Below, piece by piece: positions 1-6,195 of a stretch of DNA of 7,885 nt. The stretch is from Actinomycetota bacterium (GTDB lineage Bacteria > Actinomycetota > Thermoleophilia > Gaiellales > Gaiellaceae): positions 397 through 8,281 of the forward strand of contig VAXY01000155.1 in NCBI GenBank assembly GCA_005885085.1. Direction: 5' to 3'. Made by a program: the position numbers and the translations under genes. The notes beneath the pieces were generated by a model. The model ran no database searches and was not told the origin of the DNA. It saw only the letters and a program-made list of their open reading frames with translations. Numbering within the stretch: the first letter of the stretch is position 1; each line of letters opens with the position of its first letter.

Positions 1-852
1 TACGGGCTCGACAAGCCGGTGCCCGTTCAGTACTGGGACTACCTCAAGACGACGCTGAAGGGGCAGCTCGGGACGAGCATTTCGTCGCGGCGCGCGGTCA
101 CCTACGAGATCAAGCACCGCTTTCCGGCCACTGTCGAGCTTGCGCTCGCGGCGATGCTGTTCGCGATCGTGCTCGGGATCCCGTTCGGCTATTTCGCCGC
201 GAAGCGCCACGGCGGCGTCTTGGACAACGCCACGCTGGTCGGATCGTTACTCGGGATCTCGATCCCGATCTTCTTTCTCGCGATCATCCTCAAGTACCTC
301 TTCGCGATCAAATGGCACGTACTGCCGAGCGTGGGCCGCGAGGACGTGCTCAGCAACGCGAAACATCCGACCAACTTCTTCATCCTCGACGCGCTGATCG
401 AACGAGACTGGCACGCACTCTCGGACACGATCAAGCACCTGATTCTGCCGGCGATCGCGCTCGGCTCGATTCCGCTCGCCGTGATCACGCGCATCACGCG
501 CGCGTCGGTGCTCGACGTCCAGAACGAAGACTACGTGCGCACCGCCCGCGCGAAGGGTCTGCCGCCGCTGACCGTCGATCGCCGCCACGTCCTCCGTAAC
601 GCGATGCTGCCCGTCTCGACGATCATCGGCCTGCAGACGGGATTGCTGCTCTCCGGCGCCGTGCTGACGGAAACCGTGTTCGCCTATCCGGGCATGGGCT
701 CGTGGCTGCGGGACGCGATCTTCAACAGCGATTACCCGGTGCTGCAGGGCGGGATCCTGTTCCTCGCCCTGGTATTCGTGCTCGTCAACCTGCTCGTCGA
801 CCTCTCGTACGCCCTCATCAACCCGAGGATCCGGTACAGCTCATGTCGGTAG
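1..852 (+). CDS. dppB: DppB-like peptide ABC transporter permease (5' end outside window)
   Basis: This is an inner-membrane permease of a di/oligopeptide ABC importer, which pairs with the next gene product to form the channel. The frame is open from the first base and reads YGLDKPVPVQYWDYL, the usual DppB/OppB sequence just after the first periplasmic segment. The true start and first membrane helix therefore lie upstream, and the GTG at 19 is probably an internal valine. Of the protein, 283 residues are in the window. Five hydrophobic segments can be seen, at about nt 130-200, 230-310, 435-500, 600-690 and 735-815. The cytoplasmic EAA-type coupling loop lies at about nt 529-600 (DYVRTARAKG, then HVLRNAMLP), followed by ETVFAYPGMG. 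The protein ends with the family-typical INPRIRY followed by SSCR. The stop overlaps the dppC start by 10 bp. The family call is firm. Peptide rather than another family substrate (nickel, for example) is inferred from the whole operon. Confidence 0.93.
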   Translation, partial: YGLDKPVPVQYWDYLKTTLKGQLGTSISSRRAVTYEIKHRFPATVELALAAMLFAIVLGIPFGYFAAKRHGGVLDNATLVGSLLGISIPIFFLAIILKYLFAIKWHVLPSVGREDVLSNAKHPTNFFILDALIERDWHALSDTIKHLILPAIALGSIPLAVITRITRASVLDVQNEDYVRTARAKGLPPLTVDRRHVLRNAMLPVSTIIGLQTGLLLSGAVLTETVFAYPGMGSWLRDAIFNSDYPVLQGGILFLALVFVLVNLLVDLSYALINPRIRYSSCR

Positions 853-1751
853 CCGAGCTCGAAGCACGAGAGATCCAGATCGAGGCGCCGTCCGGTCTCT
901 GGAGCGAAGCCCGCTACCGGCTGATCCGCAATCCCGCGGCAATCCTCGGCGCCTTCTTCGTCTCGACCTTCGTCACGGTCGCGATCTTCGCGCCGCTGAT
1001 TGCGCCGGAGAATCCCGAGGCGGCGCGGCCCGACCGGCTCCACTTCGGGACGCCGCCCGGCCCGAGCTGGTCGCATATTTTCGGGCTCGATCTGCAGGGC
1101 CGTGACGAATTTTCGCGCATCGTCTACGGCGCGCGCTTCTCGTTGCTGATCGGCGTTGTCTCGGTTGCGATCGGCCTCACGATCGGTCTGCTCCTCGGCT
1201 CGACGGCGGGATACCTGGGCGGCTACGTCGACTCGGTGATCATGCGCTGCATGGACGTCATGCTCGCAATTCCCGGCCTGCTGTTCGCGATCGGGATCGT
1301 CGCGATGCTCGGCGCCGGGCTGCGGCAGGTGATGATCGCGGTCGGGGTGGTCAACATCCCGATCTTCGCGCGCCTGTTACGCGGGTCGATCCTCGCGCAA
1401 CGCGAGAACGACTTCGTGCTGGCGGCGCGTTCCGTCGGCGTACGCCGGCGCGTGATCCTCTTCTCGCACATTCTTCCGAACGCGATCTCCCCGGTGATCG
1501 TGCAGGGAACGCTCGCGATGGCGACCGCGATCATCGACGTTGCGGGGCTCGGCTTCCTGGGCCTCGGCCCGCAGAATCCCGCGACGCCGGAGTGGGGGAC
1601 GATGCTGACCGACGTGAACGACTACCTCAACATCGCGCCGTTTCTGGCGATCATCCCCGGCGTTGCGATCGTGATCTCCGTGCTCGGCTTCAACCTGATC
1701 GGGGACGGCCTGCGCGAAGCGCTCGATCCGAAGCTGCGGACACGTGGCTAG
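843..1751 (+). CDS. dppC: DppC-like peptide ABC transporter permease
   Basis: This is the second channel-forming permease of the peptide importer, 302 residues, a normal DppC/OppC length. The start is the ATG at 843, which lies inside the end of dppB. A GAGGA at 825-829 could serve as a rather distant ribosome site, and coupling to dppB translation is likely. A longer reading of the same frame from 702 would run through the dppB coding region and is not credible. The N-terminal cytoplasmic stretch with RYRLIRNPAAILG at residues 25-37 is the family's N-terminal signature. Six hydrophobic segments are visible, at about residues 33-54, 98-121, 136-158, 160-178, 217-240 and 265-288. The EAA coupling loop is at 189-213 (FVLAARSVGV, then SHILPN), followed by GLGFLGLG and the usual NLIGDGLREALDPKLR end. 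The gene overlaps dppD by 8 bp. No damage is seen. Confidence 0.95.
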   Translation: MSVAELEAREIQIEAPSGLWSEARYRLIRNPAAILGAFFVSTFVTVAIFAPLIAPENPEAARPDRLHFGTPPGPSWSHIFGLDLQGRDEFSRIVYGARFSLLIGVVSVAIGLTIGLLLGSTAGYLGGYVDSVIMRCMDVMLAIPGLLFAIGIVAMLGAGLRQVMIAVGVVNIPIFARLLRGSILAQRENDFVLAARSVGVRRRVILFSHILPNAISPVIVQGTLAMATAIIDVAGLGFLGLGPQNPATPEWGTMLTDVNDYLNIAPFLAIIPGVAIVISVLGFNLIGDGLREALDPKLRTRG

Positions 1752-2736
1752 GGAGCCGCTCCTCGCCGTCGAGGATCTGAAGGTCCGCTTCTGGACGCGG
1801 CGCGGCACCGTGCACGCCGTGAACGGCATCAGCTTCGACATCGCGCCCGGCGAGACGCTCGGGATCGTCGGCGAGTCGGGTTGCGGAAAGAGCGTCACGT
1901 CGCTCGCCATTCTCGGACTGCTCGCTCGGAACGGCCGGGTCGAGGCGGGCCGGGCCGTGTTCGAGGGGCGCGACCTGATCCGGCAGAGCGACCGCGCCCT
2001 GCGCCGCATCCGCGGGCGCGAGATCGCGATGATCTTCCAGGATCCGATGACGTCGCTCAATCCGGTGCTGACGATCGGGCGGCAGATCCGCGAAGCGCTC
2101 GAGACGCACTTCGGGATGGACCGCAAGCAGGCGGACGCGACCGCCGCCGAGGCGCTCGACCGGGTCGGCATTCCGAGCGCGAAGGAGCGCATCCGCGACT
2201 ATCCGCATCAGTTCTCTGGCGGCATGCGGCAGCGAGCGATGATCGCGATGGCGCTCGCGTGCCGGCCGAAGCTGCTGATCGCCGACGAGCCGACGACCGC
2301 GCTCGACGTCACCATCCAGGCTCAGATCCTCGATCTGCTGCGCGCGCTCGTCGCGGAGGAGAACGCGGCGCTGATCCTGATCACCCACGATCTCGGCGTC
2401 GTCGCCGGCATGTGCGAGCGCGTGAACGTGATGTACGCCGGCATGTTCATGGAGACCGGCTCCGCCGAGCAGCTCTTCGGCTCGCCGCGCCATCCGTACA
2501 CTCTCGGCTTGCTGCAGAGCGTGCCTCGGCTCGACGCCGCCCGGCGTGCGCGCCTGCACCCGATCGAAGGTGCGCCGCCGAACATGTTGTTCCAGCCGCG
2601 CTGCCGGTTCGAAGTGGATCTCTCGCGCCGAGAGGTGCCGCAGCTCGTCGAGATCGAGCCCGGGCATCAGGTTGCGTGCTTCAACCCGGTTCCGGTCGAC
2701 GAGTGGGACCGCACACGCGCGGCGGCGACGGCGTGA
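1744..2736 (+). CDS. dppD: DppD-like peptide ABC transporter ATPase with altered Fe-S cysteine motif
   Basis: This is a cytoplasmic ATPase of the peptide importer, 330 residues, a normal DppD/OppD length. The start GTG at 1744 overlaps the dppC stop. There is no clear Shine-Dalgarno sequence, so it is probably translated by coupling. The motifs are complete: Walker A GESGCGKS at residues 43-50, Q-loop Q99 in IFQDPMTSLNP, signature FSGGMRQR at 157-164, Walker B LLIADEPTTALD at 177-188 and H-loop H215. The peptide-type C-terminal extension follows, with RHPYTLGLLQSVP at 249-261. DppD/OppD proteins usually carry four cysteines there that bind an iron-sulfur cluster. Here C287 and C312 remain, but the first and third positions read M281 and S294. 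Because the catalytic core is intact, the protein should still hydrolyse ATP; loss of the cluster is inference. The stop shares the four bases GTGA with the dppF start. Confidence 0.95.
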   Translation: MAREPLLAVEDLKVRFWTRRGTVHAVNGISFDIAPGETLGIVGESGCGKSVTSLAILGLLARNGRVEAGRAVFEGRDLIRQSDRALRRIRGREIAMIFQDPMTSLNPVLTIGRQIREALETHFGMDRKQADATAAEALDRVGIPSAKERIRDYPHQFSGGMRQRAMIAMALACRPKLLIADEPTTALDVTIQAQILDLLRALVAEENAALILITHDLGVVAGMCERVNVMYAGMFMETGSAEQLFGSPRHPYTLGLLQSVPRLDAARRARLHPIEGAPPNMLFQPRCRFEVDLSRREVPQLVEIEPGHQVACFNPVPVDEWDRTRAAATA

Positions 2737-3095
2737 GCACGAACGGCGCTGGCCCGCTCGTCGAGCTCGAGCATCTCAAGGTCTACTTCCCGATCAAGAG
2801 CGGGCTCCTGCTCGACCGTCACATCGGCGACATCCGCGCCGTCGACGACGTCTCGCTGACGATTCGCCGCGGCGAGACGGTGGGTCTGGTGGGTGAGTCC
2901 GGCTGCGGCAAATCCACGGTGGGTCGCACGATCATCAGGCTGTACAAGCCGACCGAAGGCCGCATCGTCTTCGACGGCCGGGACATCTCGCAGTTGAACG
3001 ACCAACAGCTGCGGCCGCTGCGCCGCCGCATGCAGATGGTCTTCCAGGATCCGTTCGCGTCGCTCAACCCGCGCCACAGCGTCGGCCGGATCGTC

Positions 3096-3127
3096 GGCGA
3101 GCCGCTGCGCGGGCGAGCCACTGCGCA
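3096..3127 (+). repeat. Imperfect 16-bp tandem duplication inside dppF
   Basis: Two adjacent 16-base units, ggcgagccgctgcgcg (3096-3111) and ggcgagccactgcgca (3112-3127), match at 14 of 16 positions. Sixteen is not a multiple of three, so the duplication moves the downstream part of dppF into another frame. The first unit encodes GEPLR in the upstream frame and the second encodes GEPLR in the downstream frame. This is exactly what is expected if one unit is extra. The two mismatches mean it is not a clean recent copy: it may have diverged, or it may be the join of two slightly different strain sequences in an assembly. Confidence 0.85.
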
Positions 3128-3757
3128 GCCATGGACTCGCGAACCGCCGCGAGGCGGCCGGGCGCGTCAGCGAGCTGCTGAACATCGTCGGCCTGCCGCA
3201 GGACGCCGCCGGGCGCTATCCGCACGAGTTCTCGGGCGGCCAGCGACAGCGCATCGGCCTTGCGCGGGCGCTCGCGCTCAACCCGGACTTCATCGTCGCG
3301 GACGAGCCCGTGTCGGCGCTCGACGTCTCGATTCAGGCGCAGATCATCAATCTGTTCGAGCAGCTGCAGGACGAGTTCGAGCTCACGTACCTGTTCATCG
3401 CCCACGACCTCGCGGTCGTGCGGCATATCTCCGACCGCATCGCCGTCATGTACCTCGGCTGGATCGTCGAGGTCTCACCCGCGGCCGAGCTCTACGAGAA
3501 CCCGTTGCATCCGTACACGATCTCGCTCCTGTCGGCGGTGCCGATTCCCGACCCGGTCGTCGAGAAGCAGCGTGAGTCGATCTTGCTCGCGGGTGACCTC
3601 CCGAGCCCCGCGAACCCGCCTCCGGCGTGTCGCTTCCACACGCGCTGTCCGTTCGTGCAGCCGACCCGGTGCCGCGACGAGATTCCGCCGCTGCGCCAGC
3701 TCGCGACCGGGCATGAGGTCGCCTGCCATTGGGCGGAGGACATCCGTGAGGGCCGGC

Positions 3758-5470
3758 TCACGCCGCATGAGCGCGCCCCGGTTTTCGAGCCGGGGCCACA
3801 AGAGCCTGCGGAAGAGCCGCCGCCAGTCTGAGGATCTCCTCTGCGTCGAGCGTCGCGACGCGGAGCTCCGGCGGAGGCCTGCGCAAGAACGTCCCGATCA
3901 GGAGCAGCTCGTCGGCGTCCTCGGCCAGCAAGTGGCTCTGAGCCACTAAGTCGGACGCGGCCAGTCCGGCCTCGACCTCCAGGCGGCTCGCGAGGGTGCG
4001 AACGTCGGCGATGCGTCCATTGGCGACGAAGATCCCGCGCACGAAGCCCGGCTCGGCGGCCGGGACGATCAGGCAGCAGCGCGTACGGCGGAGGCGGTCG
4101 AGCCGCTGCACGGTGCGGACCACGTCCTCGAGTGCCGAGAGGCGGTCGCGGAGGCGTGCCGCATCCTCGAAGCGCCGACAGTCGGAGAGATCGCGCAGCC
4201 GAGCGCGCAGACGGGGCAGTGCAAGCTCGGGCTGCTCGAGCTCGTCGCCGCGCAGCACACGTGCGGCCAGCCGCGCCCGCGAGCGGCTCTTGAACGGCCC
4301 GAGCGGCGACGGCTTGGCGGAGCAGACGACGCTGTCGCCTCGGCGCCGCAGGTAGACGTAGCGATCCGGGCGCGCGCCCCGTGCGTTCGCCGGTGGGTGC
4401 AGCTCGCGGATCAGGCGCAGCTCCTGGAGGGCCGCTTCGAGCTCGGAGCCGCAGACGCGCCACTCGATGCGCTCGAGCGCACCGAGCGCCGACTCGACCG
4501 CCGGACGCTGACGATCGCTGCGGAAGTACGAGCGCAGCCGCGCACGCAGGTCGCGTGCGCGTCCGACGTAGAGCACCTGATCGTGGGCGTCGCGGAAGAG
4601 GTAGACGCCGGGCGTGGTCGGTGCGCCGAACGCGAGCGCGCGCTTCGCGTAGACCTTGCGCACGCGCGGCGCCGCGAGATCGACGAGGTCAGCGACGCTG
4701 AGCGCACCGCGCTCCTGGGCGAGGCCGATCAGCTGCAACAGGATCTCCGCGGTCGCCTGCGCATCGGGGAGCGCACGGTGACACGGTTGCGTGTCCGTGC
4801 CGAAGAACTGCGCGAGCGACCCAAGCCCGGCCCGGGGCGTGCGGCCGGCGAGCAGGCGCCGCGCGAGCCCCACCGTGTCGACCACGGGGCCCGCGAGCCG
4901 GGCACCGGCGAGACGCTCGGTCTCGCGGTCGAGGAATGCGAGGTCGAAGCGCGCGTTGTGCGCGACGAGGACGGCGTCGCCTGCAAATTCGAGGAAGCGC
5001 CGTACTGCGATCGCCGGATGCGGACAGCCGCGCAGGTCGGCATCGCGCAGGCCCGTCAGCGCGCTGATCGCAGGACCGATCGGAACGCCGGGATCGACGA
5101 GCAGCTCGAACTCCTCCTCGAGCTCGAGCTCGCGCACACGCACAGCGCCGATCTCGCAGATCCGCGCCCTGCCCGGCCGGAGCCCCGTCGTCTCGAGGTC
5201 GACGACGACGAAGGTCGCGCGCTCGAGCGGGAGGTCGGCGCCCGGCGGATCCGCGAGCCCGACGGCGTCGCCCCGCCAGGCGAGCCGGGAATCCTCGCCG
5301 ATGACCTCTTCGAGCAAGCTCCGCGCCATTCCAACCGGCGCATGCCGCAGCGCGAACAGCCGGCGCGCGGCCTCCTCGACATAGACCGGCCCTCGCCGCT
5401 CCTCGACGAGCTCCACGAGCCGGTCGGCAGCATCGAGCCGAAGTTGCATGCCGAGAGGGTAGGCGAACAT
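3758..5470 (-). CDS. DEDDh 3'-5' exonuclease / GIY-YIG (UvrC/Cho-like) fusion nuclease
   Basis: This is a probable cytoplasmic DNA repair or processing nuclease of 570 residues. The N-terminal 80 residues look like a small winged helix (inference). A DnaQ-type exonuclease domain spans about 85-250 with a complete DEDDh set: D91 and E93 in VVDLETTGL, D176 in HNARFD, and H231 and D236 in HRALPD. A GIY-YIG domain spans about 281-362, with GVY (288-290), YVG (301-303), RARLRSYF (309-316) and the likely catalytic E350 in ALQELRLI. A UVR-type helical motif lies at about 430-450 (CRRFEDAARLRDRL). The tail from 462 resembles the beginning of the UvrC segment after its UVR motif, but the RNase H-like nuclease and HhH domains of full UvrC are absent. 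The ATG at 5470 gives the longest frame, with AGGGA 15 bases upstream; the ATG at 5449 is an alternative without a ribosome site. The 3' end overlaps dppF by 74 bp. I know such fusions from actinobacteria (M. tuberculosis Rv2191, from memory). Confidence 0.9.
   Translation of the reverse strand: MFAYPLGMQLRLDAADRLVELVEERRGPVYVEEAARRLFALRHAPVGMARSLLEEVIGEDSRLAWRGDAVGLADPPGADLPLERATFVVVDLETTGLRPGRARICEIGAVRVRELELEEEFELLVDPGVPIGPAISALTGLRDADLRGCPHPAIAVRRFLEFAGDAVLVAHNARFDLAFLDRETERLAGARLAGPVVDTVGLARRLLAGRTPRAGLGSLAQFFGTDTQPCHRALPDAQATAEILLQLIGLAQERGALSVADLVDLAAPRVRKVYAKRALAFGAPTTPGVYLFRDAHDQVLYVGRARDLRARLRSYFRSDRQRPAVESALGALERIEWRVCGSELEAALQELRLIRELHPPANARGARPDRYVYLRRRGDSVVCSAKPSPLGPFKSRSRARLAARVLRGDELEQPELALPRLRARLRDLSDCRRFEDAARLRDRLSALEDVVRTVQRLDRLRRTRCCLIVPAAEPGFVRGIFVANGRIADVRTLASRLEVEAGLAASDLVAQSHLLAEDADELLLIGTFLRRPPPELRVATLDAEEILRLAAALPQALVAPARKPGRAHAA
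3775..3796. terminator. Candidate bidirectional hairpin in the dppF/nuclease 3' overlap
   Basis: The arms GCCCCGG (3775-3781) and CCGGGGC (3790-3796) are perfectly complementary around the 8-base loop ttttcgag. The hairpin lies inside the last codons of both convergent genes: about 33 bases before the dppF stop codon, and about 15 bases before the stop of the minus-strand gene. No T-run follows on either strand, so it is not a classical intrinsic terminator, and in G+C-rich coding DNA such stems can arise by chance. Confidence 0.3.
3839..3865 (+). terminator. Candidate terminator hairpin just after dppF
   Basis: The arms ctctgcgtcg (3839-3848) and cgacgcggag (3856-3865) pair over 10 bp with one G-U pair around the 7-base loop agcgtcg. 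The stem begins 8 bases after the dppF stop codon, the usual place for a terminator, although it lies within the antisense nuclease gene. There is no T-run. Position and stem length favour a role in ending the dpp transcript; the missing U tract and coding context argue for caution. Confidence 0.38.
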
Positions 5471-5480
5471 ACGTTCGCTG

Positions 5481-5517
5481 TCTAGTCCCTGCCCTGTCTC
5501 AGAGACTGAGCCCTAGA
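5481..5517. promoter_or_regulatory. Nested inverted repeats in the divergent intergenic region
   Basis: Between the divergent starts at 5470 (-) and 5528 (+) lie overlapping short palindromes: GTCTC-A-GAGAC (5496-5506), CTCAG-AGA-CTGAG (5498-5510) and outer arms TCTAG (5481-5485) and CTAGA (5513-5517). The last overlaps the proposed -10 box of the peptidase gene. This is a plausible operator for a dimeric regulator acting on one or both genes, but the arms are only 5 bp, so the call is weak. Confidence 0.25.
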
Positions 5518-5519
5518 CT
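5514..5519 (+). promoter_or_regulatory. Candidate -10 box (TAGACT) for a leaderless peptidase transcript
   Basis: TAGACT fits the actinobacterial TAnnnT -10 pattern, and its last base is 8 bases before the GTG at 5528. Transcription would therefore begin at or next to the start codon. No Shine-Dalgarno sequence precedes that GTG, which agrees with a leaderless mRNA. No good -35 hexamer is seen. Confidence 0.4.
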
Positions 5520-5527
5520 CGACCGCC

Positions 5528-6082
5528 GTGGACGTGCTGGGTTCGGTCGAGGTCGCCGCAGTCCGCGCGGAGCCGAGCGAGGAGGCGGAACGCGTCACGG
5601 AGCTCCTCCGCGGCGAGCCCGTTCGCGTCGAGGAGCGGCGCGACGGCTGGGCGCGCATTCGCACCGCCTACGACTACCCGGGCTGGGTGCGCGAGGCCGA
5701 GCTCGACGGCGCCGGCGAAGGAGATCCGGTGGAAGAGGCGCGCCGCTTCCTCGGCACGCCGTACCTCTGGGGCGGGCTGACGGAGCGAGGGATCGACTGC
5801 TCTGGCCTCGTCCACATCGCGCACCGCCGCGCCGGCCGCCTTGTTCCGCGTGACGCCGATCAGCAGGAGGAAGCGGGCGCCGCGGTCCCCGACGAAGCCC
5901 TGCGACGCGGCGACCTGATCACGTATGCGGACGACGGCGAGACGAAGGCGACGCACATCGCCTTCTGGCTCGGCGACGGCCGCATTCTGCACGCGACGCA
6001 GCGCGATGGCGTCGACGGTGTGATCGAGGAGGACGAACCGGCCCAGCTGAAGGCGATGCGCCGATGCGTAGTCCGCATCTGA
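5528..6082 (+). CDS. SH3b-NlpC/P60 cysteine peptidase, YkfC-like, no signal peptide
   Basis: This is a predicted peptidase cleaving gamma-D-glutamyl bonds in cell-wall peptides, 184 residues. Residues 1-57 form a bacterial SH3-like domain (VRAEPSEEAERVTELLRGE, then GWARIRTAYDYPGWV). Residues about 66-165 form the NlpC/P60 domain, with LGTPYLWGG (75-83), nucleophile C91 in IDCSGLV, H143 in THIAFWLG and H155 in RILHAT as the likely third catalytic residue. PYLWGG, LVPRDADQQ and RRGDLI recall Bacillus YkfC, which acts on murein peptides with a free N-terminal L-Ala. YkfC has two SH3b modules, whereas this protein has room for one. There is no hydrophobic signal sequence or lipobox, so I infer a cytoplasmic enzyme. 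The GTG at 5528 is the first possible start: an in-frame TGA lies at 5507-5509. It has no ribosome site and is probably leaderless. The adjacent peptide-binding lipoprotein gene suggests a role in using imported peptides. Confidence 0.88.
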   Translation: MDVLGSVEVAAVRAEPSEEAERVTELLRGEPVRVEERRDGWARIRTAYDYPGWVREAELDGAGEGDPVEEARRFLGTPYLWGGLTERGIDCSGLVHIAHRRAGRLVPRDADQQEEAGAAVPDEALRRGDLITYADDGETKATHIAFWLGDGRILHATQRDGVDGVIEEDEPAQLKAMRRCVVRI

Positions 6083-6180
6083 AGCCAAACCGAACTAACG
6101 GCAAGGCCGGAAAGACGTCTGTAAGAATCGATCCGATCCGCGAGCGGACGATGGAATCGGCGCCCGCCGTGGCAGTCCCA

Positions 6181-6189
6181 AGGGAGGAG
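6181..6189 (+). promoter_or_regulatory. Strong ribosome binding site fixing the DppA-like start
   Basis: AGGGAGGAG ends 6 bases before the GTG at 6196. It decides the start of the lipoprotein gene: the same frame stays open back to 6064, but only the GTG at 6196 has a ribosome site and puts a lipoprotein signal peptide at the N-terminus. The 113-bp gap from 6083 to 6195 has room for a promoter, but I see no convincing -10/-35 pair. Confidence 0.8.
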
Positions 6190-6195
6190 TTCCTA

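Larger units (their letters stand above)
2733..3831 (+). pseudogene. dppF: DppF-like peptide ABC transporter ATPase, frameshifted by a 16-bp duplication
   Basis: This is the second ATPase of the importer, broken as given. The start GTG at 2733 overlaps the dppD stop. In the first frame, residues 1-126 are normal: MSTNGAGPLVELEHLKVYF, Walker A GESGCGKST at 54-62 and Q105 in VFQDPFASLNP. After VGEPLR (to about 3110) the family sequence continues in the frame one base further on, from 3112 to the TGA at 3829-3831. That part holds signature FSGGQRQR (3229-3252), Walker B FIVADEP (3289-3309), H-loop His (3403-3405) and four Fe-S-type cysteines at 3628, 3646, 3670 and 3724. Both sides of the break read GEPLR because 16 bp are repeated at 3096-3127; deleting one copy gives an intact 360-residue protein. 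Without correction, translation runs on in the wrong frame to 3575 and makes about 280 residues lacking signature and Walker B. Either a real mutation or an assembly/sequencing error is possible. The protein ends in a proline-rich tail. Confidence 0.88.

Noticed and set aside
702..842. Upstream extension of the dppC frame
   Set aside because: The extra 47 residues lie entirely over dppB coding sequence in another frame and do not resemble a DppC N-terminus; the ATG at 843 gives a normal family length.
3096..3127. Programmed +1 ribosomal frameshift or translational bypass as an explanation for the broken dppF
   Set aside because: No slippery heptamer, stop codon at the shift site or stimulatory structure is evident, DppF is not known to use recoding, and the repeat explains the frame change completely.
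1881..3575. Continuous frame across dppD and dppF read as one 564-residue protein
   Set aside because: Before 2733 it is an out-of-frame shadow of dppD and after about 3113 it is an out-of-frame shadow of dppF; only the middle part is real coding sequence.
4397..5485. Long + strand open frame of 362 codons opposite the nuclease gene
   Set aside because: It is antisense to a gene with complete catalytic motifs, its translation is a low-complexity mix rich in Arg, Ala and Glu without domains, and long antisense frames are expected in G+C-rich coding DNA.
6137..6148. Short hairpin TCCG-CGAG-CGGA in the 113-bp leader before the binding-protein gene, considered as a riboswitch or attenuator element
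   Set aside because: Only 4 bp of stem, with no recognisable riboswitch core, leader peptide or anti-Shine-Dalgarno pairing.
6064..6195. Upstream extension of the binding-protein frame from an ATG at 6064
   Set aside because: It would add 44 residues before the signal peptide, overlap the end of the peptidase gene, and ignore the strong ribosome site in front of the GTG at 6196.
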